Shown: positions 46,265 through 59,000 of the stretch, piece after piece
Numbering within the stretch: position 1 is the first letter of the stretch
Layout: each line of letters starts with the position of its first letter
Source of the DNA: Rhizophagus clarus
Lineage: Eukaryota; Glomeromycota; Glomeromycetes; Glomerales; Glomeraceae
Assembly (NCBI GenBank): GCA_015698045.1
Contig: BLAL01000169.1
Coordinates: 930,001-994,000, forward strand
Direction of reading: 5' to 3'
DNA: 64,000 nucleotides
Notes under the pieces: generated by a model
What the model was told of the DNA's origin: nothing
What the model saw: only the letters and a program-made list of their open reading frames with translations
The model's database searches: none
Made by a program: the position numbers and the translations under genes

Positions 46265-48800
46265 TTTAAATAATAAAAAAAAAACAATTTTCTTAATCGT
46301 TTTTAATAACAAAAGAAAAAAACGATTTATTAATAGTTTTAATAACAAAAAAAAGCGATTTTTTAATAACAAAAAAAAAACGATTCTCGTTATCAGTTTT
46401 TAATAACAAAAGAAAAAAACGATTTGTTAATCGTTTTTAATAACCGTTTTTAATAACAACAAAAAAAAAACGATTTTCTTGATCGTTTTTAATAACAAAA
46501 AAAAAACGATTTTCTTAATCGTTTTTAATAACAAAAGAAAAAAACGATTTATTAATAGTTTTGATAACAAAAAAAAGCGATTTTTTAATAACAAAAATAA
46601 AACGATTTTCTTTATCATTTTTAATAATAAAAAAACAATTTTCTTAATCGTTTTTAATAATAAAAAAAAAAACGATTTAATAATAGTTTTAATAAGAAAA
46701 AAAAGCGATTTTCTTAATCGTTTTTAATAACAAAAAAAAAAAACGATTTATTATTCGTTTTTAATAACAAAAAAGAAACAATTTTCTTAATCGTTTTTAA
46801 TAACAAAACAAAAAACGATTTTCTTAATCGTTTTTAATAATAAAAAAAAAACGATTTTCTTTATCGTTTTTAATAACAAAAGAAAAAAGGATTTTCTTAA
46901 TCGTTTTTAATAACAAAAAAAAGCGATTTTTTAATAACAAAAATAAAACGATTTTCTTTATCGTTTTTAATAACAAAAAAAAAAAACGATTTTCTTTATC
47001 GTTTTTAATAACAAAAGAAAAAAATGATTTATTAATAGTTATAACAAAAAAAAGCGATTTTTTAATAACAAAAATAAAACGATTTTCTTAATCGTTTTTA
47101 ATAACAAAAGAAAAAAACGATTTAATAATAGTTTTAATAAGAAAAAAAAGCGATTTTCTTAATCGTTTTTAATAATAAAAAAAAAACAATTTATTATTCG
47201 TTTTTAATAACAAAAAAGAAACAATTTTCTTAATCGTTTTTAATAACAAAACAAAAAACGATTTTCTTAATCGTTTTTAATAATAAAACAAAAAACGATT
47301 TTCTTTATCGTTTTTAATAACAAAAGAAAAAAAGGATTTTCTTAATCGTTTTTAATAACAAAAAAAAAAACGATTTTCTTTATCGTTTTTAATAACAAAA
47401 GAAAGCGATTTTTTAATAACAAAAATAAAACGATTTTCTTTATCGTTTTTAATAATAAAAAAACGATTTTCTTTATCATTTTTAATAATAAAAAAACGAT
47501 TTTCTTTATCGTTTTTAATAATAAAAAAACGATTTTCTTTATCGTTTTTAATAATAAAAAAACAATTTTCTTAATCGTTTTTAATAACAAAAAAAAAACG
47601 ATTTTTTTTATCGTTTTTAATAACAAAAGAAAAAAACGATTTATTAATAGTTTTAATAAGAAAAAAAAGCGATTTTCTTAATCGTTTTTAATAACAAAAA
47701 AAAACGATTTATTATTCGTTTTTAATAACAAACAAGAAACAATTTTCTTAATCGTTTTTAATAACAAAACAAAAAACGATTTTCTTAATCGTTTTTAATA
47801 ATAAAAAAAAAACGATTTTCTTTATCGTTTTTAATAACAAAAGAAAAAAACGATTTTCTTAATCGTTTTTAATAACAAAAAAAAGCGATTTTTTAATAAC
47901 AAAAATAAAACGATTTTCTTTATCGTTTTTAATAATAAAAAAAGGATTTTCTTAATCGTTTTTAATAACAAAAAAGAAGCGATTTTCTTAATCGTTTTTA
48001 ATAACAAAAAAAAAACGATTTTCTTAATCGTTTTTAATAACAAAAAAAAAACGATTTTCTTAATCGTTTTTAATAACAAAAAAGAAACGATTTTCTTAAT
48101 CGTTTTTAATAACAAAAAAGAAACGATTTTCTTAATCGTTTTTAATAACAAAAAAAAACGATTTATTATTCGTTTTTAATAACAAAAAAGAAACAATTTT
48201 CTTAATCGTTTTTAATAACAAAACAAAAAACGATTTTCTTAATCGTTTTTAATAATAAAAAAAAACGATTTTCTTTATCGTTTTTAATAACAAAAGAAAA
48301 AAACGATTTTCTTAATCGTTTTTAATAACAAAACAAAAAATGATTTTCTTAATCGTTTTTAATAATAAAAAAGAAAAAAACGATTTTCTTAATCGTTTTT
48401 AATAACAAAAAAAAACGATTTTCTTAATCGTTTTTAATAACAAAAAAAAGCGATTTTTTAATAACAAAAATAAAACGATTTTCTTTATCGTTTTTAATAA
48501 TAAAAAAAGGATTTTCTTAATCGTTTTTAATAACAAAAGAAAAAAATGATTTCCTTAATCGTTTTTAATAACAAAAAAAAAATGATTTTTTTAATCGTTT
48601 TTAATAACAAAAAAGAAACAATTTTCTTAATCGTTTTTAATAACAAAAAAAAAACGATTTATTAATCGTTTTTAATAACAAAAAAAAAACGATTTATTAA
48701 TCATTTTTAATAACAAAAAAAAAAAAACGATTTATTAATCGTTTTTAATAACAAAAAAAAAAGATTATTAATCGTTTTTATTAATCGTTTTTAGTAATAA
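46265..48800. repeat. Satellite array, left arm (about 35-bp unit, about 70 copies)
   Basis: The unit is AATCGTTTTTAATAAC, then A7-A10, then CGATTTTCTT. Every unit can fold because AACGATT and AATCGTT pair. Length differences come from the A run. Variants with AAAGCGATTTTTTAATAAC occur at regular places, hinting at a higher-order repeat. Open frames reading LLKTIKKIVFF come only from the repeat. Confidence 0.95.
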
Positions 48801-49959
48801 AAAACCGATTTAGCCAAACTTTAAATATAAAAACGCCGGGACTAATAGTTTCAGCGTTTTTTTTCAGCGTTTTTTGTCAGGTCAACGGGTCGGATCAGGT
48901 ACCCGATTAACACTGACCCGACCCGAGAATTTTGGGTCAACCAGTCGGGTCAGATTCGGAGCTCTAACGAAACGTTTTTTGAAATTAAATTATATATATC
49001 TGATATCAACAAATGCGCAACGTCTTTTAATATCAAAAAAAAACCGTTTTCACAAAGTTTATGCTTTTTATCGCGTTGTTAAAAAACGCGCAATGTTTTT
49101 TTTTATTAAATCCCATATCAAAAAACATTTTCGCAACGTTTTTTATCAAATTATCAAAAAAGCACTACGAAGCGTTTTTTTTGTTAAATTGTATATGTTA
49201 AACTTCTTTATTAATTATACGTTAAAAAACGTTTCGCAACGTTTTTTGACAAATTATAAACGTTGCTAAACGTCTTTTATTAAATTATAATTCAAGTCGA
49301 GTCAATACGGGTCAGTTCGCGAGTTTGATTTGAGGATCTTATAGTCACGTGACATTTGAGTCGATTCTGAGTTTATATTAATACTCGACTCAGTTAGCCA
49401 GGGTGTCAATTCACCTACTTTACGACAACCATGCAAAAACGTGGACAACGTTTGAGTGGACCTTCACCATTTAAGATTAACAATTCCATCTTCCTGACTT
49501 TTTGAGTCATGGGAGAGCTTAGAAGAAGATGGAGGAATGAGATGATGATAATGAAAATTTTATTATTTAATTGTTTATTTTTTGGATCAAAGTAAAAAAA
49601 ATTATATGTGAAATATGTGGTTAAATAATATAGACAGATTGTCTGACAAAATCATGTTTATTTTTACACAATAAATGTTTAATAAAATTAATTTTACATA
49701 CTATATTTTACACTTTAAATGTTTATAGATAAATTCAAAATTTTTTAGATTAATTTGGTTATTTTTTGGAGCACAAATGTGAAATTAAAATATACATATA
49801 TATAATATATGGAAATCTAAACTAATCAAAAATAAATAGGGATTAAATATTTACATATAAAGTCATATCTTAAAGCATTTAAATAATCGATCTAAGTAAA
49901 CATGATTTATCTGTTCAGGTATTACATGCTAAGCATTTATTTAGACAATAATATTATTT

Positions 49960-50070
49960 AGGTTTACCACCATGCCAACATGTTGTAAGTGATGATAAAA
50001 ATTTAGCAATGAAAATTTGCCAAGGACTCAGACCAAGGTTTAACAATAAAAATACCACAATTGATTAACT
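49960..50070 (+). pseudogene. Kinase gene scrap inside the inverted repeat (mirror copy near 56055-56165)
   Basis: Translates as GLPPCQHVVSDDKNLAMKIC then QGLRPRFNNKN. It matches GLPPFHDVSHDEILAIKICK and GLRPRFNIK in the complete kinase at about 43610-43690. The left arm thus ends in a fragment of a gene like the one just outside its outer edge. Confidence 0.7.
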
Positions 50071-50638
50071 GTCAATATATTTAAACTAAGCTCACTAACT
50101 GTACTAAAGAGCCCTAGTTAGTTGCTAAGATTAGTTTTTATTATTGTTATTATTAGTTTAGGCATTATTTTGTAAAAGTTTTTTTTTCCTCATTATAGTT
50201 TATAATCTATTTAATGTTTAGTTTTTTGACAAAAAATGATTTTAGAGTTTGCAAGATTTTTTCTTCTTTCCAACAATAGAATTGCAATTTTTTTTATCAT
50301 GAAGTCAAATCGGATGAAGGAGAAAGATATGAAAGTAGCATTAAATAGTAGAATTTTAAATTGTAATGATTTCTCGATTAAACAGGAAAAAAAAGAGAAT
50401 AAAAAAATAATATAAAATTTCACAAACTTCGTCATAAATTTTTCGCCCTAATATTAATTATTCTTCAATAAGGAAATTTTTAATATTTCATCACCATATT
50501 TTTTTTTTTAATATTTATCTGTTATATAAAAAAAAAAAATGTCAACGCTGTCGCGCACAAAAAAAAACCCCCACATATATAAATAACACATTAATCGGCT
50601 AATTAACCGATTATTATGTTTAAGGATGCTGTATACTC

Positions 50639-50791
50639 TCAAATGTTGTTAACTCGGGATCGCAGATCGGATGTATTTTCATAGGTTGTGTGTGATCCTT
50701 TCGGAAGTTCAGGAATGGGTAGATATTTTTGTCCTGGCCCGGGTACATACATAATTCTTGCTGATTTATACTTAGGTTTCTCTTTCAATTT
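50639..50791 (-). CDS. Probable last exon of an unknown gene
   Basis: After an acceptor TTATCTTAG at 50792, 50 codons read KLKEKPKYKSARIMYVPGPG, QKYLPIPELPKGSHTTYENT and SDLRSRVNNI, then TGA at 50639-50641. Composition is clearly protein-like and GC-richer than its flanks. No upstream exon was identified with confidence; a possible piece lies at about 50930-50960. Family unknown. Confidence 0.45.
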   Translation of the reverse strand, partial: KLKEKPKYKSARIMYVPGPGQKYLPIPELPKGSHTTYENTSDLRSRVNNI

Positions 50792-51114
50792 CTAAGATAA
50801 AAGACTTAAAATAAATATTGTACGAATTTATTTTATTTGTAAATATTTAACTAATTTTTTTTTTTTTAAAAAAAAAGGCAAAAGAACACAAGCAGAGTAT
50901 AAAGAAAATCGAACTTTTAGTATTGTTTTCTAGGAGATCTGCTGGGCGATCCACAATTTTTTTTAAATTATTACAATGTTGATTTAACACAAAGTAAATT
51001 TGTTTTATTTATTGTAATAGTTTAATTATTATCTCAACATATTACACAACGTATTTGTAAAATCAAGAATCAAATTGACTTATCGACATGATTAATATTT
51101 TATAATTTAGAATA

Positions 51115-51314
51115 CAGTCGTACCTCCATATAGTCACCTCCTATATAAGCACATCATATATATAAGCACATATTTGAGCTTTTTGAATGGTAAAAATTAT
51201 TAGAAGAATCCTTCTCTATAGTCACAATCATAATAGCACCTCTTTATATATAAGCACATTGTGCTTTAAAAGTCACTATGTGCCCGATTGCGTGACTATA
51301 GGGAGGTACCACTG
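51115..51314. mobile_element. Tc1/mariner-type MITE (200 bp)
   Basis: Inverted repeats CAGTCGTACCTCCATATAGT at the left and its complement (CTATAGGGAGGTACCACTG) at the right. It is preceded by TA and followed by TG (a decayed TA target duplication). The interior has TATATAAGCACAT repeats. No coding capacity. Confidence 0.75.
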
Positions 51315-53136
51315 TGTTTATTATTTTTTTCATTATTCACTGGTATAATTATAATTAGCTACGAATTCAACGCAAAAGTACCATTTAATTATTTATCTTG
51401 ACATTTATTCTTTGTCAATCGATTAATCATTTATGTGAAATAATAATCATTTGCGCGGGTTTATCGCATCAGTTAATTTTTTTCTCATTTGATATCTGAT
51501 ATCTCGTTTTTTTTTTTTGATATTCCCATGATTATTTAAAAAACTAGTCCGGTTACGTCATATATAGATAGAGAACGGACCTTCCACAATCCACATCCAC
51601 GTGACTTCGTATAATTTATTTACTGCATGTGTCGCGAAAAAAAAAATGTTCAAATATGTGTCGTGAAAATTCATTACCTGTTACACTCAAAACACGAAAA
51701 TTTTAAAAATATGAGAAATAATAAGGATTTGTTTTTAAATAATCGTTTATATTTAAGTTGTTGAGACTTGGAAATCAAAAAAAAAGAGTTTGAAATATAC
51801 TATCAAGGATCAAGTCTCTCTGCCTTTGAGTCCAAGAAGTAAATGAAGTTTATAAGAAAAATAGAAAGCGGAAAATATTTCACCTTAACATTATAATAAT
51901 ATAGATGAAGAACTCATTAAAATTCAGGTATTTGATTATAGTACCTTTTGGGCTCCCAGTACGACTTGCTTTGCTTGTGAACCTTTTTGGATTTGGGTGT
52001 TTAGTTTTCTTTGTATTTAATTATAACATTTCTTTTGCTGGGCTCCTAGTACAGCTTGTAGTCCCATAGGGATTTGGTGTTTGACTTATATAATCAAAAT
52101 ACTACATCACGAGGGTTTGAAAAAAAAATTCATCATAATTTTTAAAATCCTTTGACAACAAGTCTCTTTTTAATAATCACTAGGGGAAGAAAAAAATTCT
52201 CGAAAAGTCTGTCCAAGTTCAATGAGCAATATTATATATGTATATGCAATATATATATATATTATATTTCATAAATAATCTCCAAAGATTTAGAACAAAA
52301 TAGAAGCCATTTTAGATGAAGGTAATTATTATGTTGAATAGTTTATTCATTTCAGATATGGTGGAACCATTACTTGCAAGATTACTATTGCATCACAGCT
52401 AATACTATTCTTATCTTGTTTTTTCACGACTGACTACTAAAACTTTAAGATCATTAAGATCTAAAGGATTCTATAAATTGGCTATTTCACAAAAAAGGAA
52501 AGAGAGATTAAGTTCTCCAAGAAGTAAAAGGTTGATTTTAATCAGTTTTAGCTGTAAGTGCTCTTCGACAATTCACATAATGATCCACTATCATTATCTG
52601 TTATAATATTTATATCTATGCCTTTCCGGTCTTTTGAAGTATATTCTCATTAAATAATGCAAAAAATTGCAAAAAGTATATCTTGTTATTCCACGAATTT
52701 TCTTATTTTAAACATACATTCCGAATGAATGAAAAGAATAATAGTAATTTATATTTCTTTAAAATAACAAGATATGGTTATATTTATATGTTAAAATTAC
52801 AATACTATTATGCAAAGTCAGATTAGTTGCATTTGGTGACAGCCTTATGAAAATTAATTGAGCATTCAAAGTATATTTGGTAAGATAAAGATAAGTTTAT
52901 TTTATTTTACTTTAAATTAAGTTTACAGCAAAATGATCATTCGCTGGACTAATTTATTATTTCAAGGTATACAGCAATTTATAACTTCTAGATAACTTGT
53001 AGAAATAAACTTCTTTTATTTATTATTGTCAAATAAGTATATTTTATATTTATAAAAAAAAATATTCTCATAATTTCGTTTATCATAATGAAATAAATAA
53101 TGTCTGGATATATAATTTGATTAGTTGTCAGCATCA
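51315..53136. other. AT-rich spacer interval with a short duplication
   Basis: A segment with TTTTGGGCTCCCAGTACGAC (about 51944-52030) is repeated as TGCTGGGCTCCTAGTACAGC (about 52038-52100). No gene seen. Confidence 0.4.
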
Positions 53137-53209
53137 TCATCTATTATTTAAAAACTTATTAGTATATTTCATGAAAATGGAGATAGATAATAAATTATGT
53201 TTACCATTT

Positions 53210-54710
53210 AATTTTAATGAGTTAGAAATTTCTAAGCCAATTAATTGAGGATCTTGACAAACTATTGAATCAATAAAATTAGTAATTATTTTAATTACTG
53301 TGTTAATAAAAATTATAATATAAATACCTTCATTATCATCTTCATTAAGATATAGTTTAGTAACAAGTGATGAATTAATGGGTTTTGATAGATTTTTAAA
53401 TGTAAATATTCTACTACTATAAATAACATCAGGATCTTTTTCATACGAGATCGAAATATTTGGTATTTCTTTATCAGCTTCTTGGAATGCAGCTTCAACT
53501 TCTTCTACTTTATAACCATATTTATTATTATCACTATAATTATACCAATACTTTAATATTTCATATAATTCATTTGCTGTCGGTCTTTGATTTGGATTAG
53601 CATTCATACATCTATGAGCTAATTTCTTATAAATTTCAGGAGTTCCTTTTCCAAATTCTGGTCTGAGTCCATTACATATTTCTAATGCTAAAATAGTATC
53701 ATGTTTTCTATTATAAAAAGGAGGTTTTCCAGATGATACTTCTGCCATAACTACACCAAAACTATAAATGTCAGAAGATAATGTATATGGTTCACCATTT
53801 AAAACTTCTGGTGATACATATGGTAACACTCCACATATTTTATTATCTAATTTTTGTTCATTTGATGGTCCAGATAATCCAAAAACTGAAATATAAGAAA
53901 CATCCCCACTCTTTAATATATTTCTACTATGAAAATCTTTATGAAAATATTTTAATGAATGTAAATTTTTAAGATCAAATACTGAATGAAGTAAATAAGT
54001 GAATTTTTTTTTTCCGTAAAATATCGTAAAAATTACTTGAAAGAATATTTCTCAAATTCCCATCATTTGCAAAATACATAATCATCATAAATTCCTCAGT
54101 TTTTGGATCTTTAGTCATTCCATAAAAAGTTAAAGTGGTATTTTCTAATTTATATAAACTCCAATGTGTTTTAAGCTATAAATATTAAAATTAATGAATT
54201 TATATTAATTAGATTTAAAGAAATAAATTAAAAAAAAAAAAGAAATATGTAAAAAATTTTACTTCATTTAAATAATCAGCTGACATGTTCTGTGATCCGT
54301 TTAGCCATTTCAAGGCAACTTGAAATGATTCAGGCGCTTTTTTTATCCAACTTCCATCATCTCGCTTGGTATATTGTGCATTACCATCAATCCAAGTTGC
54401 AGAAAACACTTTTACAAATCCACCTTCACCTATTTGTTTTATATCTTTAAACCTATTAAATGAAACCCATTCAAGAAACAGAGGACCATCCCTCAATATT
54501 GCATTATAAATCGTATCCTTGATAAAATTATCAATTAACATCATTTCCACTGGTCCATCCTTCAATTATGCAACGAGGAACACATTCTTTACACCAAAAT
54601 TTATTATTATCTGGGTCATAACAATTTTCATGATTGATTTTTAATGAATTAGAACTTTCCTCAGAAATATTTAATTCATTAAATTCGGATACTATTTTAT
54701 TAAGACTCAT
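53210..54710 (-). pseudogene. Protein kinase gene, decayed and lacking the DFG aspartate
   Basis: Start at 54710 (MSLNKIVSEFNELNISEESS), then CYDPDNNKFWCKEC, GWTSGND, FIKDTIYNA, EWVSFNRF, IGEGGFVKVFSATWIDG and FQVALKWLNGSQNM. After the intron below 54265 come TFYGMTKDPKTEEFMMIMYF, ANDGNLRNIL, catalytic KYFHKDFHSRNIL, YISVFGLSGP, LPYVSPEVLNGEPYTLSSDI, SSGKPPFYNRKHD and NGLRPEFGKGTPEIYKKLA. A probable last intron sits near 53265-53330. The DFG motif reads VFG and the third glycine of the loop is Val. Two frame changes are visible (near 54530, and in an A run near 54020). It is therefore a pseudokinase that later decayed, or simply a dead gene. It lies in the spacer of the large inverted repeat. 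Confidence 0.7.
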
Positions 54711-55764
54711 TATTATATTTATTTTCTGTTAGAAGTAAGTTTGAGTCAAATTTTGAAAAAGAATTCCATGGTCGTAAAAAAAAAAAAAAAAAAAAAAATA
54801 TTGGAGTTAAATTTGGATATTCAATGAGGATAAAAAGGAATTTTTTGTCAATGACAGAATGACATCACAGTAATACAAATTAAAAATTGACGGTGATTGT
54901 TGTACAGAAAATTTATCGAGTTTTTGGTCTTATGTCGATACATTTATATCTTATCGGCGTTTTCAAAATGATGTATGTAGTTATATCTGAATAAAAAAAA
55001 AGAAACCCGAAAACCGGAGAAAACAGAACAAAAAATGGATGAAAACCGGAAAATCAAAAAAAATTCGTATCAATTCAATTTGACCGGATACAGCTAAAAT
55101 GAAAATAGTGAAAAAAAAACTTATGCGAACAAAGAAATCAAAATATTTTAACTTTATAAAAATGATTATAGTATTTTCTTTAAATATTAAATCTTAATTT
55201 TTTTTATACTTAATACTTTATATTATCGCTGTTTTCAAAATGATTGATGCTGTTATGTTTGGAAGAAAAAAAAAAAAAAGAAAACCGGACGAAAACCGGA
55301 CGAAAACTAGACAAAAAATGGACGAAACCAGATGAATATTTGGTATTCGGATATTTAATCACAAATAAATAACCAACTATTTTGAAAACGGTGATAAATA
55401 TGAACTTTTTTTTAAAAAAAATTTGTCTTTGAGTAGAATAAGGTAAATTTATCATGTTAAATAATCAAACTATCTGGCTGATCTCAAATTTATTTTGCAT
55501 TGTATTTATTGTGAATTTTTTTCATTTAGTAAGTTTAATAGTCATCTCATTCTCTTCTAGCTTTAAAAAAGGTTTGATAAAAATTTAGTAACGGAAAAAA
55601 TTTATTACAAAGTAATGTGATTCTGCCATATTTTTTAATTCTATAAAATTTAAAAAAGCGGACAAACAGTTAAGTTGGAACGACCTGAATAAAATAATAA
55701 ACGTTGTTTTTATAAAAAAGAGATGTTAATAAAATCAACTATCTTAAAACTAATATCTATTTCT
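54711..55764. other. AT-rich interval with purine-rich repeats
   Basis: An A run at about 54777-54799, then two related segments (about 54955-55080 and 55225-55345) with TTTTCAAAATGAT, an A run and GAAAACCGGACGAAAA repeats. No gene seen. Confidence 0.4.
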
Positions 55765-55919
55765 ATAGGTGTCGTCGAAATTAATTACGGCATATGAAGC
55801 TTATACCGTAATACCATTATACCGCAATTATGCCGTAATTATTCTTAATATTTTAAGACCAAGTTCCCATTTTTCCGTAATGATGTAATTATTAAGTACG
55901 GTATTTCTACAACACCTAT
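55765..55919. mobile_element. Small MITE (155 bp), MULE-like target duplication
   Basis: Ends ATAGGTGTCGTCGAAAT and its near complement ATTTCTACAACACCTAT. They are flanked by ATCTATTTCT (55755-55764) and ATCTATTTTT (55920-55929), a 10-bp duplication with one mismatch. The interior repeats TTACGGCATA / TGCCGTAA. Confidence 0.6.
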
Positions 55920-56002
55920 ATCTATTTTTTAAGTTATTTTAATATTTTTTCGCAAATTACAATGATTATTTTTCATAAATGATAGACATTTTTTTAATAA
56001 TA

Positions 56003-59000
56003 AACTAGGGCTCTTTAGTACAGTTAGTGAGCTTAGTTTAAATATATTGACAGTTAAACAATTGTGTTATTTTTATTGTTAAACCTTGGTCTGAGTCCTT
56101 GGCAAATTTTCATTGCTAAATTTTTATCATCACTTACAACATGTGTGGCATGGTGGTAAACCTAAATAATATTATTGTCTAAATAAATGCTTAGCATGTA
56201 ATACCTAAACAGATAAATCATGTTTACTTAGATCGATTATTTAAATGCTTTAAGATATGACTTTATATGTAAATATTTAATCCCTATTTATTTTTGATTA
56301 GTTTAGATTTCCATATATTATATATATGTATATTTTAATTTCACATTTGTGCTCCAAAAAATAACCAAATTAATCTAAAAAATTTTGAATTTATCTATAA
56401 ACATTTAAAGTGTAAAATATACAGTATGTAAAATTAATTTTATTAAACATTTATTGTGTAAAAATAAACATGATTTTGTCAGACAATCTGTCTATATTAT
56501 TTAACCACATATTTCACATATAATTTTTTTTACTTTGATCCAAAAAATAAACAATTAAATAATAAAATTTTCATTATCATCATCTCATTCCTCCATCTTC
56601 ATCTAAGCTCTCCCATGACTCAAAAAGTCAGGAAGATGGAATTGTTAATCTTAAATGGTGAAGGTCCACTCAAACGTTGTCCACGTTTTTGCATGGTTGT
56701 CGTAAAGTAGGTGAATTGACACCCTGGCTAACTGAGTCGAGTATTAATATAAACTCAGAATCGACTCAAATGTCACGTGACTATAAGATCCTCAAATCAA
56801 CCCGTGTTGACTCGACTTGAATTATAATTTAATAAAAGACGTTTAGCAACGTTTATAATTTGTCAAAAAACGTTGCAAAACATTTTTTAACGTATAATTA
56901 ATAAAGTTTAACATATACAATTTAACAAAAAAAAACGCTTCGTAGTGCTTTTTTGATAATTTGATAAAAAACGTTGCGAAAATGTTTTTTGATATGGGAT
57001 TTAATAAAAAAAAACATTGCGCGTTTTTTAAAAACGCGATAAAAAGCATAAACGTTGTGAAAACGGTTTTTTTTTGATATTAAAAGACTGCGCATTTGTT
57101 GATATCAGATATATATAATTTAATTTCAAAAAACGTTTCGTTAGAGCTCTGAATCCGACCCGACTGGTTGACCCAAAATTCTCGGGTCGGGTCAGTGTTA
57201 ATCGGGTACCTGATCCGACCCGTTGACCTGAAAAAAAACGCTGAAACTATTAGTCCCGGCGTTTTTATATTTAAAGTTTGGCTAAATCGGTTTTTTATTA
57301 CTAAAAACGATTAATAAAAACGATTAATAATCTTTTTTTTTTTGTTATTAAAAACGATTAATAAATCGATTTTTTTTTTTGTTATTAAAAATGATTAATA
57401 AATCGTTTTTTTTTTGTTATTAAAAACGATTAAGAAAATTGTTTCTTTTTTGTTATTAAAAACGATTAAGAAAATCGTTTTTTTTTTGTCATTAAAAACG
57501 ATTAAGGAAATCGTTTTTTTCTTTTGTTATTAAAAACGATAAAGAAAATCGTTTTTTTTTATTATTAAAAACGATTGAGAAAATCGTTTTTTGTTTTGTT
57601 ATTAAAAACGATTAAGAAAATTGTTTCTTTTTTGTTATTAAAAACGAATAATAAATCGTTTTTTTTTGTTATTAAAAACGATTAAGAAAATCGTTTCTTT
57701 TTTGTTATTAAAAACGATTAAGAAAATCCTTTTTTTATTATTAAAAACGACAAAGAAAATCGTTTTATTTTTGTTATTAAAAAATCGCTTTTTTTTGTTA
57801 AGAAAATCGTTTTTTTTTTGTTATTAAAAACGATTAAGAAAATCGTTTTTTTCTTTTGTTATTAAAAACGATTAAGAAAATCGTTTTTTTTTTGTTATTA
57901 AAAACGATTAAGAAAATCGTTTTTTGTTTTGTTATTAAAAACGATTAAGAAAATCGTTTTTTGTTTTGTTATTAAAAACGATTAAGAAAATCGTTTTTTG
58001 TTTTGTTATTAAAAACTATTAAGAAAATTGTTTTTTTTTTGTTATTAAAAACGAATAATAAATCGTTTATTTTTTGTTATTAAAAACGATTAAGAAAATC
58101 GTTTCTTTTTTGTTATTAAAAACGATTAAGAAAATCCTTTTTTTATTATTAAAAACGATAAAGAAAATCGTTTTATTTTTGTTATTAAAAACTATTAAGA
58201 AAATTGTTTCTTTTTTGTTATTAAAAACGAATAATAAATCGTTTATTTTTTGTTATTAAAAACGATTAAGAAAATCGTTTCTTTTTTGTTATTAAAAACG
58301 GATTAAGAAAATCCTTTTTTTATTATTAAAAACGATAAAGAAAATCGTTTTATTTTTGTTATTAAAAACTATTAAGAAAATTGTTTCTTTTTTGTTATTA
58401 AAAACGAATAATAAATCGTTTATTTTTTGTTATTAAAAACGATTAAGAAAATCGTTTCTTTTTTGTTATTAAAAACGGATTAAGAAAATCCTTTTTTTAT
58501 TATTAAAAACGATAAAGAAAATCGTTTTATTTTTGTTATTAAAAAATCGCTTTTTTTTGTTAAGAAAATCGTTTTTTTTTATTATTAAAAACGATTAAGA
58601 AAATCGTTTTTTGTTTTGTTATTAAAAACGATTAAGAAAATCGTTTTTTGTTTTGTTATTAAAAACGATTAAGAAAATCGTTTTTTGTTTTGTTATTAAA
58701 AACGATTAAGAAAATCGTTTTTTGTTTTGTTATTAAAAACGATTAAGAAAATCGTTTTTTGTTTTGTTATTAAAAACGATTAAGAAAATCGTTTTTTGTT
58801 TTGTTATTAAAAACGATTAAGAAAATCGTTTTTTTCTTTTGTTATTAAAAACGATTAAGAAAATCGTTTTTTGTTTTGTTATTAAAAACGATTAAGAAAA
58901 TTGTTTCTTTTTTGTTATTAAAAACGAAATAATAAATCGTTTTTTTTTTGTTATTAAAAACGATTAAGAAAATCGCTTTTTTTTCTTATTAAAACTATTA

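Larger units (their letters stand above)
44233..50119 (+). repeat. Left arm of a 17.6-kb inverted repeat (5,887 bp)
   Basis: It pairs with 56003-61816 on the other strand. Unique stretches match almost base for base, for example 49340-49550 against 56570-56780. The outer edge is TTAACAACCAGATAAGC at 44233 and the inner edge is GAGCCCTAGTT at 50119. It contains AAGCTT-rich hairpins (44432-44497), an A run (about 44676-44701), GGGTCAGGTCA-type repeat pieces, a satellite block (46265-48800) and a kinase gene scrap at the inner end (about 49960-50065). Confidence 0.9.

Noticed and set aside
46427-48151. Open frames repeating LLKTIKKIVFF in the satellite (also 58074-59431)
   Set aside because: They come from the 35-bp repeat in an open phase, contain no other protein sequence, and exist on both strands.
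46265-48800. CRISPR-like appearance of regularly spaced hairpin repeats
   Set aside because: Units are contiguous, with only the A run varying and no unique spacers; the context is a eukaryotic nuclear genome.
48874-49269. 131-codon plus-strand frame at the inner side of the left satellite (mirror 56843-57049)
   Set aside because: Made of AAACGTTTTTT-type repeats; no protein-like composition.
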